In this document: one piece after another, positions 1 through 6,532 of the stretch | How the letters are laid out: each line of letters opens with the position of its first letter | How positions within the stretch are numbered: the first letter of the stretch is position 1 | Source of the DNA: Chitinophagales bacterium | GTDB lineage: Bacteria; Bacteroidota; Bacteroidia; Chitinophagales; UBA10324 | Assembly (NCBI GenBank): GCA_026786335.1 | Contig: JAJAYG010000434.1 | Location: 1 to 12,814 of the forward strand | DNA: 12,814 nucleotides | Direction: 5' to 3' | Program-made: the position numbers and the translations under genes | The notes under the pieces: model-generated | The model's database searches: none | Seen by the model: only the letters and a program-made list of their open reading frames with translations | What the model was told of the DNA's origin: nothing

Positions 1-402
1 CCTTATATTGGTTTCGATTATCATTTTAAAAAAGAAGGCGCACCGCAAAAAAACTTTTTTGATTTGGAAGGCAGTCCATAAAATATTTTTGGAAACGAAG
101 AAAAAATCTGGTTCGGACAAGTGAGTAATAAAAACAATCGTAAAACTATAATGGCAGGTATCGCCTACACATTACCAATGCTGGTAATAGCAGATGCAAG
201 AGTTGATGGAGATGGCAAATTCCGCTTCCAATTATCAAGAGAAGATATTTCAATCACTCCGCGTTTACGTTTTAACTGGATGATTAATACTGACAAAGAA
301 TATATGGCTGGATTCAGATACATACTCACAAAATATATTTCCGCTTCAACTCACTATGACAGCGATATGGGAATAGGCGCAGGAATAACTCTTACGTATT
401 AG
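1..402 (+). pseudogene. C-terminal outer-membrane barrel fragment, CopB / multicopper-oxidase tail type, with in-frame stop
   Basis: Frame 1 is readable from the first base to TAG at 400-402, except for one TAA at 79-81. The 26 codons before it (PYIGFDYHFKKEG...) and the 106 after it look like one protein, so a single nonsense change is the simplest reading. The tail has alternating polar/hydrophobic strands (AGIAYTLPMLVIADARVD, EYMAGFRYILTKYISASTHY) and ends GAGITLTY, with an aromatic last residue as in outer-membrane beta-barrels. From memory, this resembles the CopB-like barrel found at the C-terminus of Bacteroidota copper-resistance multicopper oxidases. The true start lies upstream of the window. 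The GTG at 121 is only the first possible start after the stop and is unlikely to be a native one. Family assignment is recognition, not a search result. A sequencing error at 79-81 would restore a normal gene end. Confidence 0.6.
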
Positions 403-480
403 ATTTATCTACTGGAATTAAAATAAGGAAAGAAAAAATGTTGGTCTGCTATTGACTTCATTTAAAATTATTTTCAATCA

Positions 481-717
481 TGAATAAAAATTTTTCAATC
501 CATCACCGGCAAATTTGTGCAGGCAGAAGTAGAAGCAAGCGAAAGAGGTAAGTACGGGCTATCTGCGTGAATCCGTCCCTGCGGGAAAAGAAAACAATTT
601 ATCATTACCTTAAAATTTTCAGACAATAGAATCGGAAACAATTTTTTTTTAATGATGAATGAAACCATCGCTGGAATTTTATTGAACAGCAACCCGAAAG
701 ACATTGCAAGATTGTAG
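481..717 (+). pseudogene. Possible coding remnant, unidentified
   Basis: One frame runs from just after TGA 481-483 to TAG 715-717 with a single interruption (TGA 568-570). It reads protein-like in two parts: ITGKFVQAEVEASERGKYG before the stop, and NETIAGILLNSNPKDIARL near the end. I do not recognise either part, and there is no good start codon for the first. Codon texture is the only support. A chance open frame in a decayed region is equally possible. Confidence 0.2.
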
Positions 718-862
718 TTGCAATCAATGCAAAACTTTTGAAAGTAAAATTGTGATCTTAAAAGAGAACTAACTTGAAGATGTGTTTTTTAATAAATATC
801 TAAAGCCCGATATTTTCTAAAGGATGCTGAAAGAAATAACAGCAAAAAAAATTCATTTAAAA

Positions 863-907
863 TTATTCCGGTACAGGAATATTCAAATCAATTTCTGATG
901 GGTCAAT
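863..907 (-). pseudogene. 3' stub of a third small-lipoprotein gene
   Basis: Read on the minus strand this gives DPSEIDLNIPVPE and a TAA stop. The intact gene ending at 1361 finishes APSEIDLNIPVTE. The DNA is near-identical over the final 39 bases (863-901 against 1361-1399, 36 of 39). Immediately upstream the frame hits TGA (908-910), although a weak match (ACCATTAA, matching the ITIN region of the intact gene) persists in a shifted frame. It is a truncated paralogue, most likely left from a tandem duplication of the lipoprotein gene. Confidence 0.75.
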
Positions 908-964
908 TCATTAATGGTCAGTGTTTAATTTTGGAAGAAATAAATTTCTTTATTACAAAAAAAA

Positions 965-1351
965 TCATTCACTCACATTAACAATGGTATCAACATCAAT
1001 GCTGTGCCCCGGCTCAACGGTGAGTGTAAGAAACAATGCTCCATTCACAGTATCTCCCCACGTAGGATCAAAACCTTTTGCATAGAGATAATAATTACCG
1101 GAAGGCAAACTGTTAAATATAAATGAACCTCCCGGGTCTGCTTTTATAAATGAATCGTAAGCTGCTGGATCAGAACCCGGATATTCGATTGCATTGCCTT
1201 TGATATATACTTTAATATTTCCTACTCTCCACCAATGATGCATAACAGTTCCGTACAAGGTGACGCTGCTTTGCAATATTTCACCAGCAGGATCTTTACT
1301 GCAACTTGCAATAAAAAATAGCAGTAAAAAGAAAGTTGATATTTTTTTCAT
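965..1351 (-). CDS. Small lipoprotein with Ig-like / carboxypeptidase-regulatory-like fold
   Basis: 128-residue protein. It has a lipoprotein signal peptide (MKKISTFFLLLFFIASC, lipobox IASC, Cys17), so it is probably anchored in a membrane facing the periplasm or outside. The mature part (about 28-125) looks like a single beta-sandwich of the transthyretin/CarboxypepD_reg sort: an opening strand (SVTLYGTV), a His-His pair (38-39), then YPG (57-59), AYDSF, and GGSFIFNSLPSGNYYLYAKGFD ending in a closing strand. It is the downstream partner of the gene at 1361-1762, only 9 bases away on the same strand. The two are distant paralogues: both have HH, PG, a following Tyr, a G-(N/D)-Y-hydrophobic-Y segment and a conserved GFD. 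I cannot name a specific function. The neighbouring copper-type barrel fragment and the His-His pair make a metal-linked role conceivable, but that is inference. Confidence 0.8.
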   Translation of the reverse strand: MKKISTFFLLLFFIASCSKDPAGEILQSSVTLYGTVMHHWWRVGNIKVYIKGNAIEYPGSDPAAYDSFIKADPGGSFIFNSLPSGNYYLYAKGFDPTWGDTVNGALFLTLTVEPGHSIDVDTIVNVSE

Positions 1352-1360
1352 TGTAAGAAT

Positions 1361-1762
1361 TTATTCCGTCACCGGAATATTCAAATCAATTTCTGATGGC
1401 GCATTTTCATCAACATGATATGGGATGCCACCGGTAACTCTTTGGTTAATGGTGATATCAAAACCCGTCATGTATATAAAGTAATCGCCGCATTTTAAAT
1501 TTTCGATGTGTATGTGATCTTCTCCTGCTTCGCCTTCAAGCACCATGTTGTAAGAAGATGCAGTTGTGCCGGGAAAATCCTGCGTATTGAATTTCACGAA
1601 AACTGAATCGGGATAGGTATCGCTGCTGATAATTGGTGTTGAATGATGCATTGGAAATGCAACAATGGTAATGCTGCCACCTGTGCCGGCTTCATTGCAT
1701 TTATCTTTACATGAGGTAAAAAATGTTATAATCAAAATAGAAAAGAGCATAAGATATTTCAT
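1361..1762 (-). CDS. Small lipoprotein, paralogue of the downstream gene
   Basis: I place the start at 1762 (133 residues) rather than at the ATG at 1840. A typical lipoprotein signal begins there: MKYLMLFSILIITFFTSC, lipobox FTSC, Cys18. The extra 26 upstream residues would bury that signal. The mature protein begins KDKCNEAGTGGS, followed by ITIVAFPMHHSTPI (His-His 39-40), FNTQDFPG (58-65), Tyr71, EDHIHIENL (81-89) and GDYFIYMTGFDITIN. It ends SEIDLNIPVTE. This is the same single-domain beta-sandwich pattern as the next gene, with more histidines (39, 40, 83, 85). The stop is 9 bases before the start of the 128-residue paralogue, so the two are probably co-transcribed. Its last 39 bases recur as a stub at 863-901. 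Function unknown; I recall similar Bacteroidota proteins annotated only as hypothetical. Confidence 0.8.
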   Translation of the reverse strand: MKYLMLFSILIITFFTSCKDKCNEAGTGGSITIVAFPMHHSTPIISSDTYPDSVFVKFNTQDFPGTTASSYNMVLEGEAGEDHIHIENLKCGDYFIYMTGFDITINQRVTGGIPYHVDENAPSEIDLNIPVTE

Positions 1763-1981
1763 GATGTATTTTTTTTGTAAAAGTAAATCAAAGTTGAAGC
1801 GTGATTTACGATAAGATGAGTAAGAGCTAAATAACAACAAATGAAAAACACTTACCTTAACAAAATTCTATGACGATAACAATGCAAATAATTCTGACAA
1901 TGTGCAAAAAACGGTTGGCTGCTTAATTGAAATGTATTCTGCATAAGTAAAAAAATTCTTTACCTAAAAATTTTTGAAGCA
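1763..1981. promoter_or_regulatory. Divergent intergenic region
   Basis: 219 bases between the lipoprotein pair (minus strand) and the T9SS protein gene (plus strand). It must hold promoters for both directions. I could not find a clear Bacteroidota -7 box (TANNTTTG) with a matching -33 TTG at a convincing distance on either side, so no specific promoter is marked. Confidence 0.4.
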
Positions 1982-3454
1982 ATGAAAAAACTAAGCTGGT
2001 TACTGTTAATAATAGCGCTGATCTCACAATATAATTTAGCAAAAGCCCAAATCTCATGGTCGATGGGAATGAATGTAGCAAGCAATTCTTATGAGAATAT
2101 GCACCCGCGTGTGGTTGCAGATGCTTCCGGTGATCCGCTTGTGATATGGGGAAGAATGTCTGATGAATCAGTTTTCTTTTCCCGATGGAATGGAACAGCA
2201 TTTACATTGCCTGTTAAATTAAATCCTTCATGGCTTACTGTTGCAACTGCAAGCTGGATGGGTTCTGACATTGCATCGAAAGGCGATACGGTATATGTTG
2301 TGATGAAGCAAACACCGGAAACAGAATCCACCAGTCACATTTATATCGTCACTTCATTTGATGGAGGCATCACATTTTCAGTTCCCAAACAGGTTGAGTT
2401 TATTGCCGATAGTCTTTCCCGATTTCCTACTGTAACTGTTGATGCTACAGGAAATCCGGTTGTCGCCTTCATGAAATTCGACAACATGTTTGCAGATTCT
2501 CGTTGGGCAGTCACCAAATCATCTGACTACGGAAATACTTTTTCTACCGATGTAAAAGCGAGCGGTTGGAGCGGTGCTGATGCACTCGTTTGTGATTGTT
2601 GTCCCGGTGGTATTGTTGGTGAAGGGAATAACATTGCGATGTTATACAGGAATAATCAGAATAACATTCGCGATTCATGGGCAAGCATTTCGACTGATGG
2701 AGGCACTTCTTTTACAGAAGGATGGAATGTTGATCAGAATAATTGGAATCTCATTTCATGTCCCGCTACGGGACCTGATGGTGTAATTATTGGCGATAGT
2801 TTGTATGCTGTTTTTATGAACGGAGAAAGCGGCTTAAGCTGAGTTTACAGGAGCACATCTTCAATCAGCAGTGCCGCCGCCAAGCCATCACAATTATTAA
2901 CCGGAGAAATTTCGGGACTTGGTTTACAAAATTATCCGCGCATTGATAAATCAGGAAATGCAATCGCAATCGTTTGGAAGCAAAATGTAAATGGCGAAGA
3001 TCAATTGCCAATACTATTTACAAATGATATCAATAGTGGTTTTCCTGAACCAGCAGATACAGTTGACGTGGATGATATTACCAACACTGATGTAACGATA
3101 TCAAACGGAAATATTTTTGTTGTTTGGGAAGATGATAATTCAGGAACTGTAAAATACCGAAAGGGAACTTATAATATCAACACTTCTGTGCCGTCGATTT
3201 CTGTTAATACCCCCATCAACATTTATCCAAATCCTTCCTCGTCGGGAGAAATATTCATCGGCATTGACAAAATTCAAAATGCGAATGCAACCTGCACGAT
3301 TTCAAATTTTCTTGGTCAAAATTTAATAGAATCAAATTCTACAGTAGTGAAAGGGTTATTGAAAGTGAATATTTCTTCACTTACTAGCGGAACATATTTG
3401 CTGAAAATAATTGCAGCCAATCAAACTTTTGTTTCAAAAATTGTAAAACAATAA
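1982..3454 (+). pseudogene. Secreted Asp-box (sialidase-like) protein with type IX sorting domain, broken by one in-frame TGA
   Basis: One frame runs 491 codons from ATG 1982 to TAA 3452-3454, interrupted only by TGA at 2840-2842 (codon 287). Both sides read as one protein, so this is a single gene with a nonsense change. The context GLS-stop-VYRS fits an original CGA arginine changed by C to T. Layout: signal peptide 1-23 (cut near AKA-Q), then a beta-propeller-like region. Asp-box motifs S-x-D-x-G-x-(T/S)-F occur at 125-132 (FDGGITF), 180-187 (SDYGNTF) and 237-244 (TDGGTSF). CDCCPGG lies at 204-210, followed by YRNNQNNIRD. The C-terminal type A T9SS sorting domain runs from INIYPNPS (about 412) to GTYLLKIIAANQTFVSKIVKQ. 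If TGA terminates, the product lacks the sorting signal and about 200 residues and could not be exported by T9SS. The sialidase-like label describes the fold; no substrate is implied. Confidence 0.8.
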
Positions 3455-3634
3455 TGCTGAGAACAATTTTTAAATTCATTCACAGCTTTTTTATAAAAGT
3501 ATTATTCCGCTTGGTTCCATGAAAGAAGTTGCTGCAAAGTTCTGCTGCCTCTTTTTTTCTTTTCAATTGCTACAAAAATCTCATTTGCCCGGCATGCCAT
3601 GCGGGGATGGATATGTAAATCAGACTACAACAAC
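3455..3634. other. Intergenic, start of the plus-strand gene series
   Basis: 180 bases between the T9SS gene and the MgtC-type gene. A T-run (CTTTTTTTCTTTTC, around 3550) and a TATAAAAG-like stretch near 3490 are visible. I see no convincing hairpin terminator or consensus promoter. The change from decayed to intact genes suggests that transcription of the central series starts here. Confidence 0.3.
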
Positions 3635-4906
3635 ATGCACGATACGCTAAATAATTTTTTATCTCCATATATCATTGGCTTGCTGGTAGCAACAGGCATT
3701 GGATTGCTAATTGGATTAGAGCGCGAATTTGATTCAGGTAGGGGTGATAAACTGGCTGGCATAAGAACTTTTCCGATTATTTCAATAACCGGATGTCTCA
3801 CTACTTTTCTTGCACAAGTATTTAGTCCCTGGATTTTAATTTTATCAATTCCCGGATTATTATTGTTTGCAGGCATTGCCTATTACGCCAAATCGCTAAA
3901 AGGAGATTTAGGATTAACGACTTCCTTAACCATATTGGTCGCATATATTTTGGGAGCATTATCAGCATTGCATTATATCCGTGAAGCATTGGCTGCTGCG
4001 GTTTTACTGGTAACATTACTTTCCCTGAAAACTAAATTACATTCGTTCATCACACGAATTACTCAGGAAGAATTATTTGCCTTTGTTAAGTTTGCTATTC
4101 TTTCATTACTTATTCTTCCTTTTTTACCCGATGCTGATTACGGTCCCAATGGAATCCTTAACCCAAGAGACATCGGATTTGTAGTAGTTATTGTTACATC
4201 ACTTAGCTTTCTCGGATACTTGCTGATTAAATTCGGAAGTGCTGAAAAAGGAATTTTGCTGACAGCTTTTTTGGGTGGACTTTTTTCCAGTACTGCTGTC
4301 ACTTGGGTGTTTTCTTCCAAAAGCAAAGAAGCAAATGAATTATCATCCTACTATTCAGCAGGCATAGTACTCGCCTCATCCGTAATGTTTCTTCGCGTAA
4401 CAGTTGTAACCTACATTTTTAACAGTGCTATTCTTTCGGTGTTATGGTTGCCTTGTGTTTTAATGGCGCTTACAGGTGGAGTTGCAGCGTATCTGATTAT
4501 AAAAAATTCAGCGAGGAATGTTGCAAAGCAGGAAATTCAATTAGGCAATCCATTAAATATCATCAACGCATTGTCATTCGGTTTGCTGTTCATTGGCATA
4601 TCGCTTATGGTATATTATGCAGATTTTTATTTAGGTACAAAGGGACTTTATCTCTCAGGATTAATTTCTGGCTTAACGGATGTAGATGCCATTTCAATCA
4701 GCATGTCAAAGTTTGCCTTAGCAACTCCTAAAATTGATTTAGCAGTCAGCGTAATTGTTATAGCGATACTCAGCAATACTATTGTGAAATTATTTATTGC
4801 TGTTTTCAAAGGTTCACCACAAGTAAGGAAATTAGTTGCATTTAGTTTTGGCTCAGTAGTATTAGTAGGCTTAACATTTATTTTAGTTAAGCAACTTTTA
4901 CAATAA
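3635..4906 (+). CDS. MgtC/SapB-family membrane protein with DUF4010 domain
   Basis: 423 residues from the ATG at 3635. The in-frame ATG at 3599 would add 12 polar residues (RGWICKSDYNN...) not expected in the family. Residues 12-150 form the MgtC-type part: a first helix with GIGLLIGLERE (21-31), then DSGRGDKLAGIRTFP (33-47). The GLERE...(A/G)G.RT signature is typical of MgtC/SapB. Residues 150-423 match the DUF4010 half, with GLFSSTAVTWVFSSKS (215-230), SGLISGLTDVDAISISMSK (341-359) and NTIVKLFIA (381-389). About 11-12 hydrophobic helices are visible, so it is an inner-membrane protein. MgtC relatives act in Mg2+ limitation and membrane/ATP-synthase control; for the two-domain form the role is not established and may be ion transport. 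It opens a plus-strand series, with the next gene 39 bases downstream. Confidence 0.9.
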   Translation: MHDTLNNFLSPYIIGLLVATGIGLLIGLEREFDSGRGDKLAGIRTFPIISITGCLTTFLAQVFSPWILILSIPGLLLFAGIAYYAKSLKGDLGLTTSLTILVAYILGALSALHYIREALAAAVLLVTLLSLKTKLHSFITRITQEELFAFVKFAILSLLILPFLPDADYGPNGILNPRDIGFVVVIVTSLSFLGYLLIKFGSAEKGILLTAFLGGLFSSTAVTWVFSSKSKEANELSSYYSAGIVLASSVMFLRVTVVTYIFNSAILSVLWLPCVLMALTGGVAAYLIIKNSARNVAKQEIQLGNPLNIINALSFGLLFIGISLMVYYADFYLGTKGLYLSGLISGLTDVDAISISMSKFALATPKIDLAVSVIVIAILSNTIVKLFIAVFKGSPQVRKLVAFSFGSVVLVGLTFILVKQLLQ

Positions 4907-4945
4907 CAGAGGTTCAAAGTTTATTTTAAACAATGAGATTTAGTA

Positions 4946-5518
4946 ATGGATATAATCAATAAAAAAACAGACCAAATAAGTGATGTACCAAAACAATCAT
5001 TGCTCAAGCTTGCCGAGATAAGTATCCTGTTAGATTCTTATGATAGTATTTTTTCTGACTTTGATCCAAATCCATATTCAGAAAGAACATTGTCGGATGA
5101 TTTCATAATCCAGTCAAAAAAAATTTCAAGAAATAAAAGTGGAAAAAGAATCTCGTTAAGGCTTCTCTTACCGGCAGATAAGCGAAATGAAGAGAAAGAA
5201 AAAGTAATTATTAAAAGGTTGCATTCCTATTTTAAAAGTGTACACCAGGAATTTACTTTTGAAGTAGGGAAAATAAACAGGAGAGGTATTTTTTTGACAG
5301 TGACAGGAATCATTTTAATGATGGCAGCTAGCTATATTTCGTTTATAAATACACAAAAATTCCTTATACATTTTTTGCTTGTGCTGTTTGAACCCGCAGG
5401 CTGGTTTCTTTTATGGGCAGGGCTTGATCATTTGGTATATTCCTCAAAGGAAACAAAAAAAGACCTTGTCTTTTATTCGAAAATGACTAAATCTGAAATT
5501 AAATTTACTTCCTATTAA
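4946..5518 (+). CDS. Two-TM protein with SDFDPNPYSERTLSDDF motif
   Basis: 190 residues, no signal peptide. The N-terminal cytosolic part (1-110) carries ILLDSYDSIFSDFDPNPY (27-44) continuing SERTLSDDFI (45-54). I recall the core (SDFDPRPYSxRxLSxDF) from uncharacterised proteins of bacteria and archaea, without a known function. The basic stretch KKISRNKSGKRISLRLLLP (58-76) and an acid/lysine-rich helix RNEEKEKVIIKRLHSYFKS (80-98) follow. Two hydrophobic helices, about 114-134 and 139-160, form a hairpin that leaves a short C-terminus ending IKFTSY. It lies between the MgtC-type gene (39 bases upstream) and the ATP-cone gene (18 bases downstream), so it is likely in the same transcript. The strongly conserved acidic motif next to a membrane hairpin suggests a membrane-tethered interaction module. 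Function not assigned. Confidence 0.8.
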   Translation: MDIINKKTDQISDVPKQSLLKLAEISILLDSYDSIFSDFDPNPYSERTLSDDFIIQSKKISRNKSGKRISLRLLLPADKRNEEKEKVIIKRLHSYFKSVHQEFTFEVGKINRRGIFLTVTGIILMMAASYISFINTQKFLIHFLLVLFEPAGWFLLWAGLDHLVYSSKETKKDLVFYSKMTKSEIKFTSY

Positions 5519-5536
5519 ATTTTTTATGACCTGAAA

Positions 5537-6382
5537 ATGGACAAGCCAATTATTACAAAAGCATCAGGAGAAAAAGGAACCTTTTCTTATCAAAAGTTGC
5601 ATCATTCACTGGAACGTTCCGGAGCCATTGAAGAAACTATCATTGATGTGATAAATGAAGTTGAATCCCTTCTTTACGAAGGAATCCCCACAAAGAAAAT
5701 TTATCAGATTGCATTTGGCTTATTGAAAGAATCAACAATACCTTTTGCAGCGAAATATAAATTGAAACAGGCAATTATGGAATTATGTCCATCAGGCTTT
5801 CCATTTGAAAAATACATCGGTGAGATTTTAAAATACCAGGGGTTTAAAGTGAAAGTTGGAGAAATTATAAATGGTCATTGTGTGAATCATGTGATTGATG
5901 TAATTGCGGAAAAAGATGAAAAACACTTTATGATTGAATGTAAACATCACAATACTTCCGGCTATACCTGTGATGTAAAAACTCCTCTTTACATACAGGC
6001 GTGTTTTAAAGATGTGGAAAAACAATGGATGCAATTGCCCGGTCACAAAACAAAATTTCACCAGGGTTGGGTAGTTACCAATACAAAATTTTCAGATGAT
6101 GCCATTCAATATGGATTGTGTGCAGGGCTTCATTTAGTTGGCTGGGGTTTTCCTGATAAAGAAAGTTTGCGCGAACAGATTGATGATTCCGGTTTGTACC
6201 CGATTACATGCCTCACTACATTAACGCAAAGAGAGAAACAACTCTTACTTAAGAGTAAAATTGTGCTTTGGAAGGAGCTTTGCAATAATTCAAAGTTGCT
6301 TGTCATTGCAAAAATTCCCGGTCAGCGGATTAATTTAATTATGAACGAAGCACATGCTTTATGTAAAGGAATTCAATCATGA
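5537..6382 (+). CDS. ATP-cone plus Mrr-like PD-(D/E)XK nuclease fusion
   Basis: 281 residues. Residues 4-85 form an ATP-cone, the nucleotide-binding regulatory domain best known from ribonucleotide reductase and NrdR: ITKASGEKGTFSYQKLHHSL at 6-25, then the helical part with EVESLLYEGIPTKKIYQIAF. The usual KR-D-G start is replaced by KASG. From about 88 it is a restriction-endonuclease-like Mrr-type domain: GFPFEKYIGEILKYQGFKV (helix with Glu91/Glu96), HVIDVIAE (Asp121) and FMIECKHHN (Glu134, Lys136). This is a complete D...E-x-K set, so the nuclease core may be active. DVKTPLYIQACFKDV, GWVVTNTKFSDDAIQYG and LVGWGFPD follow and are typical of this fusion family. The stop TGA (6380-6382) overlaps an ATG (ATGA). 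A diverged copy of this junction sits before the P-type ATPase, so the native partner is probably that ATPase. Whether it cuts DNA or only senses nucleotides is unknown. Confidence 0.85.
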   Translation: MDKPIITKASGEKGTFSYQKLHHSLERSGAIEETIIDVINEVESLLYEGIPTKKIYQIAFGLLKESTIPFAAKYKLKQAIMELCPSGFPFEKYIGEILKYQGFKVKVGEIINGHCVNHVIDVIAEKDEKHFMIECKHHNTSGYTCDVKTPLYIQACFKDVEKQWMQLPGHKTKFHQGWVVTNTKFSDDAIQYGLCAGLHLVGWGFPDKESLREQIDDSGLYPITCLTTLTQREKQLLLKSKIVLWKELCNNSKLLVIAKIPGQRINLIMNEAHALCKGIQS

Positions 6383-6384
6383 GC
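6321..6384 (+). repeat. Direct repeat copy 1 (end of ATP-cone gene plus ATGAGCA)
   Basis: This segment covers the last codons of the ATP-cone gene and the overlapping ATGAGCA. It aligns without gaps to 9115-9178, identical at 57 of 64 positions. Here the overlapping start gives only MSIS and a TAA, where the second copy continues into the P-type ATPase (MSNIKYPI). Confidence 0.85.
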
Positions 6385-6420
6385 ATCTCCTAATGAAGCT
6401 GCAGATCACCAATAATTATT

Positions 6421-6528
6421 GGACAAAACTATTTTCGAAATGAATATTCTCAATAAATAAAAAATATGAAAACACAAGAACAAGCAACCATAACATTCTT
6501 TCTGCCCATTACGCAAATTCTAAAATAA
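6421..6528 (+). pseudogene. 5' stub of a lost gene, copy 1 (MKTQEQATITF...)
   Basis: ATG 6466 opens a 20-codon frame (MKTQEQATITFFLPITQILK, stop 6526-6528). Its first 12 codons match the stub at 7616 (27 of 36 bases; M-K-T-x-E-Q-x-T-x-T-F). The upstream motif GGACAAAACT also recurs (6421-6430 and 7586-7595). Shared leader plus shared N-terminus indicates two related genes, both cut down to their starts. The ChaN gene begins 4 bases after this stub. I do not recognise the parent family. Confidence 0.5.
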
Positions 6529-6532
6529 TAAA

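Larger units (their letters stand above)
403..964. other. Gene-free, probably degenerate stretch
   Basis: About 560 bases without an intact gene. The only recognisable content is the lipoprotein stub at 863-907 and a possibly coding frame at 481-717. The rest is AT-rich with many stops in all frames. I see no RNA gene and no convincing terminator. Confidence 0.6.

Noticed and set aside
457..867. 16-bp repeat TTCATTTAAAATTATT at 457-472 and 852-867
   Set aside because: Low-complexity AT-rich sequence; a match of this length is expected by chance in such DNA and no extended similarity flanks it.
1763..1840. Longer start (ATG 1840) for the 133-residue lipoprotein
   Set aside because: It would place 26 polar residues ahead of a textbook lipoprotein signal peptide; the ATG at 1762 gives the normal signal.
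79..2842. Stop-codon recoding (selenocysteine or an alternative genetic code) to explain the in-frame stops
   Set aside because: The in-frame stops are of different kinds (TAA at 79, TGA at 2840), and intact genes here end in TGA (ATP-cone gene, ATPase). No SECIS-like hairpin was evident after 2840, and an Arg codon fits the context better than Cys/Sec.
3599..3634. Upstream ATG 3599 for the MgtC-type gene
   Set aside because: The extra 12 residues are polar with Cys/Trp and precede the expected short N-terminus; ATG 3635 fits the family.
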